A stretch of 64,000 nt of DNA from Kosakonia sp. BYX6 (GCF_038449125.1 NZ_CP151800.1:3196406-3260405), one strand, 5' to 3'; positions 8,595 through 17,799 are shown, numbered from the stretch's first letter. Numbers and translations: made by a program. Notes: generated by a model from the sequence alone, not told the origin.

Positions 8595-8611
8595 ATTAAG
8601 CGGACATTAAG
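8595..8611 (-). promoter_or_regulatory. PmrA (BasR) box upstream of the micro-ORF
   Basis: On the minus strand this reads CTTAAT-GTCCG-CTTAAT, an exact match to the PmrA direct-repeat consensus with a 5-base spacer. It overlaps the stop codon of uvrB (8607-8609) and points toward the pmrR-like frame. No convincing -10 hexamer is evident downstream. Confidence 0.85.
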
Positions 8612-10631
8612 ACGCGGCAATAAACAGGTCGCGCAGTTGATGAAGCTGATCGCGCACTTTCGCCGCCTCTTCGAACTCCAGATTCTGCGCATGCTGCATC
8701 ATCTGCCCTTCCAGCTCGTGGATTTTCTGCTGCAATGCTTTCGGCGTCAGCGCCATTTCAGCGGCTTCAACCTGTGCAGGCGTACGCGATTTTCCGCGCC
8801 CTTTCGCGCGCGTTTTTGCCAACCCTTCGCCCATCGCCAGAATATCCACCACTTTCTTGTTCAGGCCCTGCGGCGTAATGCCGTGCTCGACGTTATAGCT
8901 GTGCTGTTTCTCGCGGCGACGTTCGGTTTCGCTAATCGCTTTCGCCATCGACGGCGTGATCTTATCGCCGTACAGAATCGCTTTACCGTTGATGTTACGC
9001 GCCGCACGACCGATGGTCTGAATCAACGAACGTTCGGAACGCAGGAAGCCTTCTTTGTCCGCATCAAGAATCGCCACCAGCGACACTTCCGGCATATCCA
9101 GCCCCTCACGCAGCAAGTTGATGCCCACCAGCACATCAAACTCACCGAGGCGCAAATCGCGGATGATTTCCATACGCTCGACGGTATCGATATCCGAGTG
9201 CAGGTAGCGCACCCGCTCGCCGTGCTCTTCCAGATATTCAGTTAAATCTTCCGCCATGCGTTTGGTGAGCGTGGTGACCAGCACGCGCTCGTTGATCTCC
9301 ACGCGTTTGCGGATTTCCGACAGCAAATCGTCAACTTGCGTAGCAACCGGACGCACTTCGATAATCGGATCGAGCAGACCGGTCGGGCGCACCACCTGGT
9401 CGATCACTTCGTCACCGGATTTCTCCAGTTCGTAGTTACCCGGCGTGGCTGAAACATAAATCGACTGCGGCGCCAGCGCTTCAAACTCTTCGAATTTCAG
9501 CGGGCGGTTATCAAGCGCCGACGGCAAACGGAAACCGTACTCTACCAGCGTCTCTTTGCGCGCCCGGTCACCGCGGAACATACCGCCGATTTGCGGGATC
9601 GTAACGTGGGATTCATCAATCACCAGCAAGCCATCGGCGGGCAGGTAATCGAACAGCGTTGGCGGCGGCTCGCCCGGCCCGCGCCCGGAGAGATACCGGG
9701 AGTAGTTTTCGATTCCCGAGCAATAACCCAGCTCGTTCATCATCTCCAGATCGAATTGCGTGCGCTGGCTCAGGCGCTGCTCTTCCAGCAGCTTATTGTT
9801 CGCCAGCAGCGATTTGCGGCGCTCGGCCAGCTCATCTTTGATCTCTTCCATCGCCTGCACAATACGCTCGCGTGGCGTCACGTAGTGCGTTTTAGGGTAG
9901 ATGGTGAAGCGCTGGATGCCGGCCGATTCAATATGGCCAGTCAGCGGGTCGAACAGTGAGAGGCGTTCCACCTCTTCATCAAACAGTTCGACGCGCAGCG
10001 CCAAATCGTCCGATTCCGCTGGGAAGATATCGATCACTTCGCCGCGCACGCGGAAGGTACCGCGCTGGAAGGCTTGATCGTTACGGGTATATTGCAGTTC
10101 CGCCAGGCGGCGCAGGATCGCGCGCTGATCGATGATCATCCCTTTGGTCAGGTGCAACATCATCTTCAGATACAGATCCGGATCGCCCAGACCGTAGATA
10201 GCGGAAACTGAGGCCACCACAATGACGTCGCGGCGTTCGAGCAGCGCTTTGGTGGCGGATAAACGCATCTGTTCGATGTGTTCGTTCACCGAGGCATCTT
10301 TTTCGATAAAAGTGTCCGAACTCGGGACATAGGCTTCCGGCTGATAATAGTCGTAGTAAGAGACGAAATATTCCACCGCGTTGTCCGGGAAAAACTCCTT
10401 CATTTCGCCATACAACTGGGCAGCCAGCGTTTTGTTGGGTGCCAGCACCATCGTCGGGCGTTGCAGGTCGGCAATCACATTAGCGATGGTGAATGTCTTC
10501 CCTGAACCCGTTACCCCGAGCAACGTCTGGTGCGCGAGACCGTCTTCCAGGCCTTCCTTGAGGCGACGGATAGCTTCTGGCTGATCGCCTGAAGGGCGAA
10601 AAGCGGAATTCAATTTGAACGGTTTACTCAT
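8607..10631 (-). CDS. uvrB: Excinuclease ABC subunit UvrB
   Basis: UvrB is the damage-verifying helicase-like subunit of nucleotide excision repair; it is loaded by UvrA and recruits UvrC. The 674-residue protein shows Walker A GVTGSGKT at 39-46, the beta-hairpin that clamps DNA ([16 protein letters not shown], about 92-107), DEAD-like DESHVT, helicase motif VI (QTIGRAARN) and the C-terminal UVR domain that contacts UvrC ([13 protein letters not shown]). Length and sequence are normal. A LexA box 77-96 bases upstream indicates SOS induction. Confidence 0.98.
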   Translation of the reverse strand: MSKPFKLNSAFRPSGDQPEAIRRLKEGLEDGLAHQTLLGVTGSGKTFTIANVIADLQRPTMVLAPNKTLAAQLYGEMKEFFPDNAVEYFVSYYDYYQPEAYVPSSDTFIEKDASVNEHIEQMRLSATKALLERRDVIVVASVSAIYGLGDPDLYLKMMLHLTKGMIIDQRAILRRLAELQYTRNDQAFQRGTFRVRGEVIDIFPAESDDLALRVELFDEEVERLSLFDPLTGHIESAGIQRFTIYPKTHYVTPRERIVQAMEEIKDELAERRKSLLANNKLLEEQRLSQRTQFDLEMMNELGYCSGIENYSRYLSGRGPGEPPPTLFDYLPADGLLVIDESHVTIPQIGGMFRGDRARKETLVEYGFRLPSALDNRPLKFEEFEALAPQSIYVSATPGNYELEKSGDEVIDQVVRPTGLLDPIIEVRPVATQVDDLLSEIRKRVEINERVLVTTLTKRMAEDLTEYLEEHGERVRYLHSDIDTVERMEIIRDLRLGEFDVLVGINLLREGLDMPEVSLVAILDADKEGFLRSERSLIQTIGRAARNINGKAILYGDKITPSMAKAISETERRREKQHSYNVEHGITPQGLNKKVVDILAMGEGLAKTRAKGRGKSRTPAQVEAAEMALTPKALQQKIHELEGQMMQHAQNLEFEEAAKVRDQLHQLRDLFIAAS

Positions 10632-10707
10632 GAAAGGCTACCTGATGAAGGAATGAGCGAGCAGGTAACACATTTTACTCACCATGCTCGTATTTGCCAA
10701 CCACGAA

Positions 10708-10727
10708 TACTGGATGAAAAAACAGTA
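10708..10727. promoter_or_regulatory. LexA (SOS) box of uvrB
   Basis: TACTG-N10-CAGTA with an AT-rich core, a perfect match to the LexA consensus ends. It lies 77 bases upstream of the uvrB start, where the E. coli uvrB operator also lies, so uvrB should be SOS-inducible. Confidence 0.93.
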
Positions 10728-11028
10728 GCGGATTAGCCAATATGTTCTACGCCCCCTTAAGGCGCGGCTTCGCTCCTGAAATTTCAATGCGGACAAGACG
10801 AAACACTCTGTCTTTGAGGTTATCCCCAGAATTTTTCCTCTTTTAACATTTGTCAAGATAGCTTAAGAAAGTTTTGTGGCAATCGGTGACACTTTTCTTA
10901 CAGGCATTGATTTTATATAACTTGCTGATTATAAAGAGTTAAATTTAAAAGCCGTGTTTCGCATCAATTCTGGCGCAAGCCGCGTCCTTTCTCGCTTGCC
11001 GCGCGTTTTCTAACTCTAATACACAAGG

Positions 11029-11051
11029 TTATCCACAGGAATAGTGGATAA
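11029..11051. promoter_or_regulatory. DnaA box pair, far upstream of uvrB
   Basis: TTATCCACA at 11029-11037 is a perfect DnaA box. On the opposite strand TTATCCACT (11051-11043) differs at one base, giving an inverted pair with an 8-base palindrome (TTATCCAC...GTGGATAA) and a 7-base centre. A DnaA site associated with the distal uvrB promoter is described in E. coli, so this is likely its counterpart. It is about 400 bases from uvrB and 330 from the divergent ATPase gene. Confidence 0.7.
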
Positions 11052-11225
11052 CTGCCGCCAGGCCGGACACCCCGCCTTCCGGGAAAATCCCATTTCGTCC
11101 CAGAAACGGTCGGCTAAAAAATTTTTATCACTTCTTTTTGATAATTATCAGCTAACGAAGCGCGGGATCGGCATGCGATCATTCTCACACTTCGCATCTT
11201 TCCTGCACCACAATTCGCCACGCGA

Positions 11226-11242
11226 AGCACTGGCAAAGTGCA
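11226..11242. promoter_or_regulatory. NtrC-like enhancer site
   Basis: AGCACTGGCAAAGTGCA has the NtrC architecture GCAC-N7-GTGC with the consensus flanking A on the right and one mismatch on the left. Its centre is about 120 bases upstream of the start predicted from the sigma-54 promoter at 11328, a normal enhancer distance. A further half-site TGCACCA is at 11204-11210. The perfect 12-base palindrome TGATAATTATCA at 11139-11150 is unassigned. The prediction is from motif only. Confidence 0.5.
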
Positions 11243-11327
11243 GAATTTTTACCTGGGATCAATGCGCATCACGTTTTAATCATGCGTTTTCTCAGCCGTA
11301 TCCGAAAAAAAGCTTCTTTTTAGGTTC

Positions 11328-11343
11328 TGGCAAGCCTTTTGCA
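11328..11343 (+). promoter_or_regulatory. Sigma-54 (RpoN) promoter before the ABC ATPase gene
   Basis: TGGCAAG, four bases, TTGCA. The invariant GG (11329-11330) and GC (11341-11342) are exactly 12 bases apart, and only one base departs from the TGGCACG-N4-TTGC consensus. Transcription would begin near 11354, leaving a 28-base leader that holds AAGGAG at 11370-11375. A good motif in a good place, but not experimentally shown here. Confidence 0.7.
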
Positions 11344-11381
11344 AATCTCCCTTGTCATCAGATCCGAACAAGGAGCGGACA

Positions 11382-12104
11382 ATGTTGAGCTTACGTGCAG
11401 TTAATCAGTATTACGGCAACCAACATACCTTATGGGACGTCGACCTCGATCTCACCCCCGGCGTATGTACTTCTGTCATCGGCCTGCCAGGCATGGGTAA
11501 AACCACGCTGGTCAATTGCATTACCGGCTATTTACCCGTGGAAAGCGGCAGCATGATTTGGCAGGAAGCGGGCGGGCCGCCGCGCGACTTGCTGACGTTG
11601 CAAGCCGAGCACCGCAGCGCGGTGGGAATTGGTTATGTTCCACAGGACAGGCGGATCTTTTCGCAATTGAGCGTCGAGGAAAACCTGCATGTCGCCATGC
11701 TCGCCGCCAGCGAACCGGGCAGCACCATGAGCCGGGACATTTACGATCTGTTCCCGGAACTCTATGGTCTGCGCCAGGTACGCGGCGCGCAGTTGTCCGA
11801 CGACAACCAGCAGCAACTGGCGATGGCGCGCGCGCTGATCACTCGCCCGCGGCTACTGATTCTGGATGAACCGACGCGCGGGCTAGGCCAGGCGTTTATC
11901 CATAAACTTGGCAACCTGATCGTGCGGCTTAATCAGGACTTCGGCATGACCATTCTGCTGGCGGAGCAGCACTTGTCGTTTATCCGCCGGGTTGCCGATC
12001 GCTTCTGTTTGTTACATCGCGGGCGCAACGTCGCCGAAGGCGAGATTACACAGTTGGATGAGCCGATGCTGGCGCACTGGATGTCGCCGGAGTCAGTACG
12101 CTGA
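11382..12104 (+). CDS. Orphan UrtE/LivF-like ABC transporter ATPase with a degenerate signature
   Basis: A 240-residue ABC ATPase most like UrtE, the urea-transporter ATPase, and LivF. Visible are Walker A GLPGMGKTT (34-42), Q-loop YVPQDRRIF (Q88), Walker B LLILDEP (158-164), and the LivF-type switch region ILLAEQH. The ABC signature, normally LSGGQ, reads LSDDN at 138-142, followed by a normal QQQLAMARAL. ATG 11382 has AAGGAG 6 bases upstream; a TTG at 11352 would be the alternative. No permease or binding-protein gene lies nearby. Its sigma-54 promoter suggests nitrogen control. The final 59 bases overlap bioD tail to tail. It may be a partner for a distant urea or amide importer, or a decayed copy. 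Confidence 0.8.
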   Translation: MLSLRAVNQYYGNQHTLWDVDLDLTPGVCTSVIGLPGMGKTTLVNCITGYLPVESGSMIWQEAGGPPRDLLTLQAEHRSAVGIGYVPQDRRIFSQLSVEENLHVAMLAASEPGSTMSRDIYDLFPELYGLRQVRGAQLSDDNQQQLAMARALITRPRLLILDEPTRGLGQAFIHKLGNLIVRLNQDFGMTILLAEQHLSFIRRVADRFCLLHRGRNVAEGEITQLDEPMLAHWMSPESVR

Positions 12105-12768
12105 GATCAAGATAATGGCCTGTTTTTTCCTGTTCAGGCGCGTGGGCAAACCAGGGGATTTCGCCAATCAGCGGAGCCTGCATCACGCGCCGAAGCGTTG
12201 CCAAATATTCAGCATGACGTTTACCCGGTTTCACCACATCATTCGCAATCCAGCCCGCCAGCGTTAAGCCCGCCTGGCGAACCGCCTGCGCCGTTAACAT
12301 CGCATGGTTGATGCAACCCAGCTTCACGCCCACCACCAGAATCACCGGCAATTGTTCCTGCACGACCCAATCGGCGAACGTGAAGGTGTCAGAAAGCGGG
12401 GTAAACCAGCCGCCCGCCCCTTCCACCAGCAGCCACTCCGCCTGCGTTTCCAGCGTGCGCAGCCCGGCCGACATCACGTGCGCTTCAATCGGTTGCCCCA
12501 AATCGGCACTGACAATATGCGGCGACGTCGGCTCAGCAAAGGTGTACGGGTTCACCGTTTTATACGCCATCGGCAGGCTACTGTGATGCTGTAACGCTAG
12601 CGCATCGCTGTTGCGCAGCCCTTCAGCGGTCATTTCACTTCCTGAGGCCACCGGCTTATAGCCAGCGCTGCGAAAACCGTGCAGGTTCGCCGCCTGGAGC
12701 AGGGCGCAGCTCGCCACGGTTTTCCCTACTTCGGTGTCGGTGCCGGTGACAAAATAGCGATCAATCAC
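12046..12768 (-). CDS. bioD: Dethiobiotin synthetase BioD
   Basis: BioD closes the ureido ring of dethiobiotin from 7,8-diaminopelargonate, CO2 and ATP. The P-loop GTDTEVGKT is at residues 8-16, and [11 protein letters not shown] and the C-terminal [10 protein letters not shown] region are intact. The start is a GTG at 12768, overlapping bioC by 8 bases; starting here aligns with E. coli BioD. The 240-residue product is about 15 residues longer than E. coli BioD because the frame runs on as a Ser/Ala/Pro-rich tail ([14 protein letters not shown]) into the antisense of the ATPase gene. Last gene of bioBFCD. Confidence 0.95.
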   Translation of the reverse strand: MIDRYFVTGTDTEVGKTVASCALLQAANLHGFRSAGYKPVASGSEMTAEGLRNSDALALQHHSSLPMAYKTVNPYTFAEPTSPHIVSADLGQPIEAHVMSAGLRTLETQAEWLLVEGAGGWFTPLSDTFTFADWVVQEQLPVILVVGVKLGCINHAMLTAQAVRQAGLTLAGWIANDVVKPGKRHAEYLATLRRVMQAPLIGEIPWFAHAPEQEKTGHYLDLSVLTPATSSAPASAHPTV

Positions 12769-13510
12769 GGGTGATAACTCCCCAAAAAAGTTGGTAGGTC
12801 AGCGGGAATTTTCCCTGTTGTTGCGGCCAGGCCAGTTCCAGACGTTGCAGCTTGCCGCGCGTGAGTCCTCGCTGCCTGCCGGCATGTAAATGTGTCGCGC
12901 CAATGCCTTTCAGCGAACGCAGCGCGCTGGCGGCATCGTCAAAATAGAGCGTCATACTCTCCACGCCGCAGCGTACTTGCCAGCCCTGCAACGCCTGTTC
13001 AATGGCGTCGACGGATAAGAAACGATTGGCGTGGGGAAGCGCATCCACCGCCCGCCAGGCCTGGTTCAACTCGGGTAATGACGCTTCTGCCAATGTGGTA
13101 AAAGCCAGGCAGCCGCCCGGTTGCGTAGCGCGGTAAAGCTCGCTAATGGCCTGGTGCAAATCGTCGCACCACTGCACCGCCAGGTTGCTCCACACCAGTG
13201 AAAACTGCGCATCGTCCAGCGGCATCGCTTCAATATCCCCGGCGACATAGCGCGAGGCACTGTGCTGGCGGCGCGCTTCATCAAGCATCGTCGCCGAGAG
13301 ATCCAGCGCTGTGACATCACTGCCCTTTTCGCGCCAGTAACGGCTCATTGCGCCCGGCCCGCAACCGGCGTCGAGCACGCGCGCTGGTGCGATACCCCCG
13401 AGGTGCATTAACAAGCTGTCGGCGCTCAGGCGCTGCAATTCGTCATGGCGGGCATAGCTTTGTGCGGCGCGACCGAAAGCGGCGGCGACCGCCTGTTTAT
13501 TCACCGGCAT
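12761..13510 (-). CDS. bioC: Malonyl-ACP O-methyltransferase BioC
   Basis: A 249-residue SAM-dependent methyltransferase that methylates the free carboxyl of malonyl-ACP so that fatty acid synthase can build pimeloyl-ACP for biotin. Motif I is [15 protein letters not shown]; further class-I features are [10 protein letters not shown] and AGDIEAMPL, with the BioC-typical LAVQWCDDL and [12 protein letters not shown] chose the ATG at 13510 ([15 protein letters not shown]), which matches E. coli BioC and overlaps bioF by 14 bases; an upstream ATG 11 codons earlier is deeper inside bioF. Confidence 0.95.
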   Translation of the reverse strand: MPVNKQAVAAAFGRAAQSYARHDELQRLSADSLLMHLGGIAPARVLDAGCGPGAMSRYWREKGSDVTALDLSATMLDEARRQHSASRYVAGDIEAMPLDDAQFSLVWSNLAVQWCDDLHQAISELYRATQPGGCLAFTTLAEASLPELNQAWRAVDALPHANRFLSVDAIEQALQGWQVRCGVESMTLYFDDAASALRSLKGIGATHLHAGRQRGLTRGKLQRLELAWPQQQGKFPLTYQLFWGVITRD

Positions 13511-14651
13511 GTAATACCTCCAGCAGACGGTCGATATCCGCAAACTCGTGGGCGGCGGTCAGGGTCAGACGCAGGCGCGCCGTCCCGGTTGGCACGGTGG
13601 GCGGGCGAATGGCGGTGACCAGGCAATCTTGCTGGCGCAGACGTTCAGCCAACTGCAATGCGCGGCGGTTATCGCCGACGATCAGCGGCTGAATCGCACT
13701 GGTAGAATCGGTCACCTTAAACGGCAGATCGGCGGTGCCTTCGCGAAAACGCGTGATCAGCGCGGCGAGTTTTTGCCGGCGGCCTTCGCCGTCTGCGCGC
13801 TGAATCACCTGCAATGCCGCGCTCAGCGCAACCGCCTGGGCAGGCGGCATTGAAGTGCTGTAGATCAGATGGCGGGCGAATTGCAGCAGATAATCGGCAA
13901 CGGTTTCGCTGCACAGCACCGCCGCCCCGCTGACACCAAAGCCTTTACCGAAGGTGACGATCAGGATTTCTGGCTTAATGCTATGCAGATGGCAACTGCC
14001 GCGCCCCTGCTCGCCCATCACGCCGATACCGTGCGCGTCATCCACCATCAGCCACGCCTGCGTCTGGTGGGTTGCATCGGCAATGGCGCGAAGCGGCGCG
14101 CTGTCGCCGTCCATGCTGAACACACCTTCAGTCACCACCAGTTGTTGCCCGCCGATCGGCTTGCCCAGCAGCGTGGCGAGTTGCCCGACATCGTTATGGG
14201 CAAAACGCCGCAGTTGCGCCGGACTCAGGCTGGCAGCTTCAAGCAGCGAAGCATGGCTGAGCTTGTCGGCGACAATGCGATCATCTTTGCCCGTTAAGGC
14301 GCTGATGACCGCCTGATTGGCGGAAAAACCAGAGATAAACAGCAGCGCGCGATCGTAACCCAGCCAGTCCGCCAGTTCGCTTTCCAGCGCCTGATGCGCC
14401 GCCGTATGGCCGATAACATGCCCCGAGCCGCCGCTGCCTACACCAAAACGCTCCGCACCCTGTTGCCAGGCGCGGATCACCGCCGGGTGCTGGCTTAAGC
14501 CGAGGTAATCATTGCTGGAGAAGTTTAAAAAACGCCGACCGTCCATGGTTAACCAACGCCCGGTCCCTTGTTCAACAGTACAACGCCGGCGCAGTGCATC
14601 CGCCGCGCGACGTTGTTCCAGCGCGGCATCAATGACGTGCTGCCAGGTCAT
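13497..14651 (-). CDS. bioF: 8-amino-7-oxononanoate synthase BioF
   Basis: A 384-residue PLP enzyme of the alpha-oxoamine synthase family, the same length as E. coli BioF. It condenses pimeloyl-ACP with L-alanine. The glycine-rich [15 protein letters not shown], the PLP-contacting [11 protein letters not shown] and the Schiff-base lysine in [13 protein letters not shown] are all present. It overlaps bioB by 4 bases (ATGA) and bioC by 14, so it sits in a tightly coupled operon. Confidence 0.97.
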   Translation of the reverse strand: MTWQHVIDAALEQRRAADALRRRCTVEQGTGRWLTMDGRRFLNFSSNDYLGLSQHPAVIRAWQQGAERFGVGSGGSGHVIGHTAAHQALESELADWLGYDRALLFISGFSANQAVISALTGKDDRIVADKLSHASLLEAASLSPAQLRRFAHNDVGQLATLLGKPIGGQQLVVTEGVFSMDGDSAPLRAIADATHQTQAWLMVDDAHGIGVMGEQGRGSCHLHSIKPEILIVTFGKGFGVSGAAVLCSETVADYLLQFARHLIYSTSMPPAQAVALSAALQVIQRADGEGRRQKLAALITRFREGTADLPFKVTDSTSAIQPLIVGDNRRALQLAERLRQQDCLVTAIRPPTVPTGTARLRLTLTAAHEFADIDRLLEVLHAGE

Positions 14652-15688
14652 ACGGCTGCCGCGTTGTAATACTGTTCGGTATCGGCGTGCAGGAGTTGCT
14701 GTTCAATCTGCTGTTGCTGTTCGTTGTCGCCGTTCAGCATCTCCGTCTGCTGCGGGTTCAGCCCCAGCTTGTGGAACAATTGCAGATCCTTGTCTTCTTC
14801 TGGGTTCGGCGTGGTAAGCAGTTTGCAGCCGTAAAACACCGAGTTCGCCCCGGCCATAAAACACATCGCCTGAGTTTGTTCGTTCATCTGTTCGCGACCG
14901 GCGGAAAGACGCACGTGTGAGGTGGGCATCATGATGCGCGCCACGGCGATGGTGCGAATAAAATCGAACGCGTCGACATCGTCGTTATCCGCCAGCGGCG
15001 TGCCTTTCACTTTCACCAGCATGTTGATCGGTACGCTTTCCGGTGGCGTCGGCAGGTTCGCCAGTTGCAGCAGCAAACCAGCCCTGTCTTTCACCGTTTC
15101 GCCCAGGCCTACAATTCCGCCGGAGCAGACTTTGATCCCGGCATCGCGCACTTTATCCAGCGTGTCGAGGCGCTCCTGGTAGGTGCGGGTGGTGATGATA
15201 TTGCCGTAGAACTCCGGCGAGGTATCAAGGTTGTGGTTGTAGTAATCCAGCCCGGCGGTCGCGAGGCGCTGCGCCTGGGTTTCATTGAGCGTACCGAGCG
15301 TCATACAGGCTTCCAGCCCCATCGCTTTCACGCCTTCGACCATCTGTTCCAGGTACGGCATATCGCGGTCATTGGGGTTTTTCCAGGCCGCGCCCATACA
15401 GAAGCGGGTTGAGCCCGCCAGCTTCGCTTTACGGGCCGATTCCAGTACCTGCTCAACTTCCATCAGACGTTCTGATTCCAGGCCGGTTTTATACCGGGCG
15501 CTCTGCGGGCAATATTTGCAATCTTCCGGGCAGGCGCCGGTCTTGATCGACAGCAATGTGCTGACCTGGACCTGGCGTGGATCAAAGTGCTGGCGGTGAA
15601 CTTGCTGCGCGTCAAACAGTAATTCCAGCAGTGGTTTTTCAAACAATTCGGTAACTTGCGACAAAGTCCAGCGTGCGTGGTGAGCCAT
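14648..15688 (-). CDS. bioB: Biotin synthase BioB
   Basis: BioB inserts sulfur into dethiobiotin using a radical-SAM [4Fe-4S] cluster and a sacrificial [2Fe-2S] cluster. The SAM cluster motif C53-x3-C57-x2-C60 ([11 protein letters not shown]) is intact, as are [13 protein letters not shown] and the [14 protein letters not shown] segment with the conserved arginine for the second cluster. The 346-residue length equals that of E. coli. First gene of bioBFCD, divergent from bioA across the 86-base BirA operator region. Confidence 0.97.
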   Translation of the reverse strand: MAHHARWTLSQVTELFEKPLLELLFDAQQVHRQHFDPRQVQVSTLLSIKTGACPEDCKYCPQSARYKTGLESERLMEVEQVLESARKAKLAGSTRFCMGAAWKNPNDRDMPYLEQMVEGVKAMGLEACMTLGTLNETQAQRLATAGLDYYNHNLDTSPEFYGNIITTRTYQERLDTLDKVRDAGIKVCSGGIVGLGETVKDRAGLLLQLANLPTPPESVPINMLVKVKGTPLADNDDVDAFDFIRTIAVARIMMPTSHVRLSAGREQMNEQTQAMCFMAGANSVFYGCKLLTTPNPEEDKDLQLFHKLGLNPQQTEMLNGDNEQQQQIEQQLLHADTEQYYNAAAV

Positions 15689-15730
15689 CGGGCCTCTCCA
15701 AAGGGTGTTGTAAAATCGTTATTGGGTGTA

Positions 15731-15770
15731 GACTCGTAAACCTAAAACTTTTTAATTTGGTTTACAAGTC
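15731..15770. promoter_or_regulatory. BirA operator bioO between bioB and bioA
   Basis: A 40-base interrupted palindrome: GACTCGTAAACC (15731-15742) and GGTTTACAAGTC (15759-15770), 12-base arms with one mismatch. Span, arms and location match the E. coli bio operator, where biotinoyl-AMP-bound BirA represses both divergent promoters. Confidence 0.93.
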
Positions 15771-15774
15771 GATT

Positions 15775-17067
15775 ATGTCCCCGGATGATTTAACCTTCGA
15801 TCAACGCCATATCTGGCATCCTTACACGTCCATGACCTCTCCCCTCCCCGTTTACCCGGTGCACTCTGCGCAGGGCTGCGAACTGCAACTGGCCAGCGGC
15901 GAACGGCTGGTGGACGGTATGTCCTCCTGGTGGGCGGCGATCCACGGTTATGCTCACCCGGCGATAAGCGAGGCGATGAAAGCGCAAATCGACACGGTTT
16001 CCCACGTGATGTTTGGCGGAATCACTCATCAACCGGCGGTCGATTTGTGCCGCAAACTGGTGGCGATGACGCCGCAAGCGTTGGAGTGCGTGTTCCTGGC
16101 CGATTCCGGCTCGGTGGCAGTGGAAGTGGCAATGAAAATGGCGCTGCAATACTGGCAGGCAAAAGGCGAAGCGCGGCAGCGTTTTCTCACCTTCCGCAAC
16201 GGCTACCACGGCGACACGTTCGGCGCGATGTCGGTATGCGATCCAGACAACTCCATGCACAGCTTGTGGAAGGGCTATTTGCCGGAAAACCTGTTTGCGC
16301 CCGCGCCGCAAAGCCGTTTCGACGGCGAATGGGACGAGCACGATATGGTGGCGTTCGCGCGCCTATTGGCGGCACATCGTCATGACATCGCGGCGGTGAT
16401 CCTCGAACCTGTGGTGCAGGGCGCGGGCGGGATGCGCATTTATCACCCTGAGTGGCTCAAACGCATCCGCAAGATGTGCGATCGCGAAGGCATTTTGCTG
16501 ATTGCCGATGAAATCGCCACCGGTTTTGGCCGTACCGGCAAACTCTTTGCCTGTGAACATGCGGGCATCACGCCGGATATTCTGTGCCTCGGCAAAGCGC
16601 TGACCGGCGGCACCATGACCCTTTCCGCCACGCTGACCACGCGCAACGTAGCGGAAACCATCAGCAACGGCGAAGCGGGCTGCTTTATGCACGGGCCTAC
16701 CTTTATGGGTAACCCGCTGGCGTGCGCGGCGGCAACCGCCAGCCTGACGATTCTGGAAAGTGGCGACTGGCAAACGCAAGTCGCGGCCATTGAAGCCCAA
16801 CTGAAAGCCGAACTGGCTCCGGCAAAGCAGGCGAACACCGTCGCCGATGTGCGTGTTCTCGGTGCTATTGGCGTGGTGGAAACCCGCGCGCCGGTCAACA
16901 TGGCTGCCTTGCAGCGCTTCTTCGTCGAACAAGGCGTGTGGGTTCGCCCGTTTGGTCGCCTGATCTATTTGATGCCGCCGTATATCATCACCGCTGAGCA
17001 ACTCTCGCGTCTAACGCGCGCCGTTAATGCCGCCGTACTGCGCCCTGAGCTGTTCGCCGACGAATAG
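15775..17067 (+). CDS. bioA: Adenosylmethionine-8-amino-7-oxononanoate transaminase BioA
   Basis: BioA makes 7,8-diaminopelargonate using SAM as amino donor. This 430-residue class-III aminotransferase shows the PLP phosphate contacts [14 protein letters not shown], the [11 protein letters not shown] loop, the cofactor aspartate in [13 protein letters not shown] and the Schiff-base lysine in [11 protein letters not shown]. The ATG at 15775 lies immediately after the operator, as in E. coli; the frame continues 34 codons upstream through the operator but without a plausible start. Confidence 0.97.
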   Translation: MSPDDLTFDQRHIWHPYTSMTSPLPVYPVHSAQGCELQLASGERLVDGMSSWWAAIHGYAHPAISEAMKAQIDTVSHVMFGGITHQPAVDLCRKLVAMTPQALECVFLADSGSVAVEVAMKMALQYWQAKGEARQRFLTFRNGYHGDTFGAMSVCDPDNSMHSLWKGYLPENLFAPAPQSRFDGEWDEHDMVAFARLLAAHRHDIAAVILEPVVQGAGGMRIYHPEWLKRIRKMCDREGILLIADEIATGFGRTGKLFACEHAGITPDILCLGKALTGGTMTLSATLTTRNVAETISNGEAGCFMHGPTFMGNPLACAAATASLTILESGDWQTQVAAIEAQLKAELAPAKQANTVADVRVLGAIGVVETRAPVNMAALQRFFVEQGVWVRPFGRLIYLMPPYIITAEQLSRLTRAVNAAVLRPELFADE

Positions 17068-17118
17068 CCGGGGATGCACTACACTTCCAGGGTTACTTAC
17101 TGAGCAACCGGAGGACAC

Positions 17119-17799
17119 ATGGCAATTTTAATGGTACTGACCTCGCATGACACTCTCGGTGATACCGGCAAAAAAACCGGCTTCTGGCTGGAAGAGTTTG
17201 CCGCGCCCTGGTATGTCTTTCAGGACGCCGGGCTGGAGGTTGTGCTGGCCTCACCGGCGGGCGGACAGCCGCCGCTCGATCCCAAAAGCGATGAGCCAGA
17301 CTCGCAAACCCAGGACACAGAACGCTTTCGTAAGGATGAAAAAGCCCAACAGGCGCTCGCCAATACGCTGCCCTTGAGCCGCATTTCCGCCAGCGATTAC
17401 GATGCCGTTTTCTACCCCGGCGGACACGGCCCATTATGGGATCTGGCGGAAAACCCTATCTCCATCGCGCTGATTGAAAAATATTGGGCACAGGGCAAAC
17501 CGGTCGCGGCGGTCTGCCACGCACCAGGCGTGCTGCGCCACACGCACAAACCGGACGGCTCGCCGCTGGTTCAAGGAAAACGCGTAACGGGTTTTACCAA
17601 CACTGAAGAAGAGGCGGTTGGCTTAACGAAGGTGGTTCCGTTTTTAGTGGAAGATGCGTTAAAACAAGCAGGTGGGCAATTCGAACGTACCGATGATTGG
17701 GGCGTTTATGTGGTGACGGATGGGCATTTGGTGACCGGGCAAAACCCAGCCTCTTCCACCGCCGCCGCGCAAGAGTTGCTGAAATTACTGCATCGCTAA
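17119..17799 (+). CDS. DJ-1/PfpI-family (Hsp31-like) protein
   Basis: A 226-residue protein of the class-I glutamine-amidotransferase-like superfamily. The nucleophile elbow AAVCHAPG places cysteine at 133 and histidine at 134, with the paired acidic residue E25/E26 in FWLEEFAAPW and the FYPGGHGPLWDL loop. This pattern resembles HSP31/GLX3-type glyoxalase III (glutathione-independent methylglyoxal to lactate) rather than a true amidotransferase. The start has GGAGG upstream. It sits 51 bases after bioA and 19 before ybhB, a place where E. coli K-12 has no gene. The substrate is not established. Confidence 0.85.
   Translation: MAILMVLTSHDTLGDTGKKTGFWLEEFAAPWYVFQDAGLEVVLASPAGGQPPLDPKSDEPDSQTQDTERFRKDEKAQQALANTLPLSRISASDYDAVFYPGGHGPLWDLAENPISIALIEKYWAQGKPVAAVCHAPGVLRHTHKPDGSPLVQGKRVTGFTNTEEEAVGLTKVVPFLVEDALKQAGGQFERTDDWGVYVVTDGHLVTGQNPASSTAAAQELLKLLHR

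Noticed and set aside
10638-10856. A 72-codon minus-strand frame between uvrB and the DnaA boxes
   Set aside because: It covers the LexA box and promoter of uvrB, lacks a ribosome site and shows no family features.
10756-10867. Lone CTTAAG hexamers at 10756-10761 and 10862-10867 as PmrA sites near uvrB
   Set aside because: Neither has a second hexamer at the required 5-base spacing; CTTAAG is itself a common palindrome.
11139-11150. TGATAATTATCA palindrome as a Fur site for the ATPase gene
   Set aside because: Only 12 bases, shorter than a 19-base Fur box, and the flanks do not extend the match.
11044-11388. A 114-codon plus-strand frame upstream of the ABC ATPase
   Set aside because: It covers the NtrC-like site and the sigma-54 promoter and reads into the ATPase start in another frame; composition is not protein-like.
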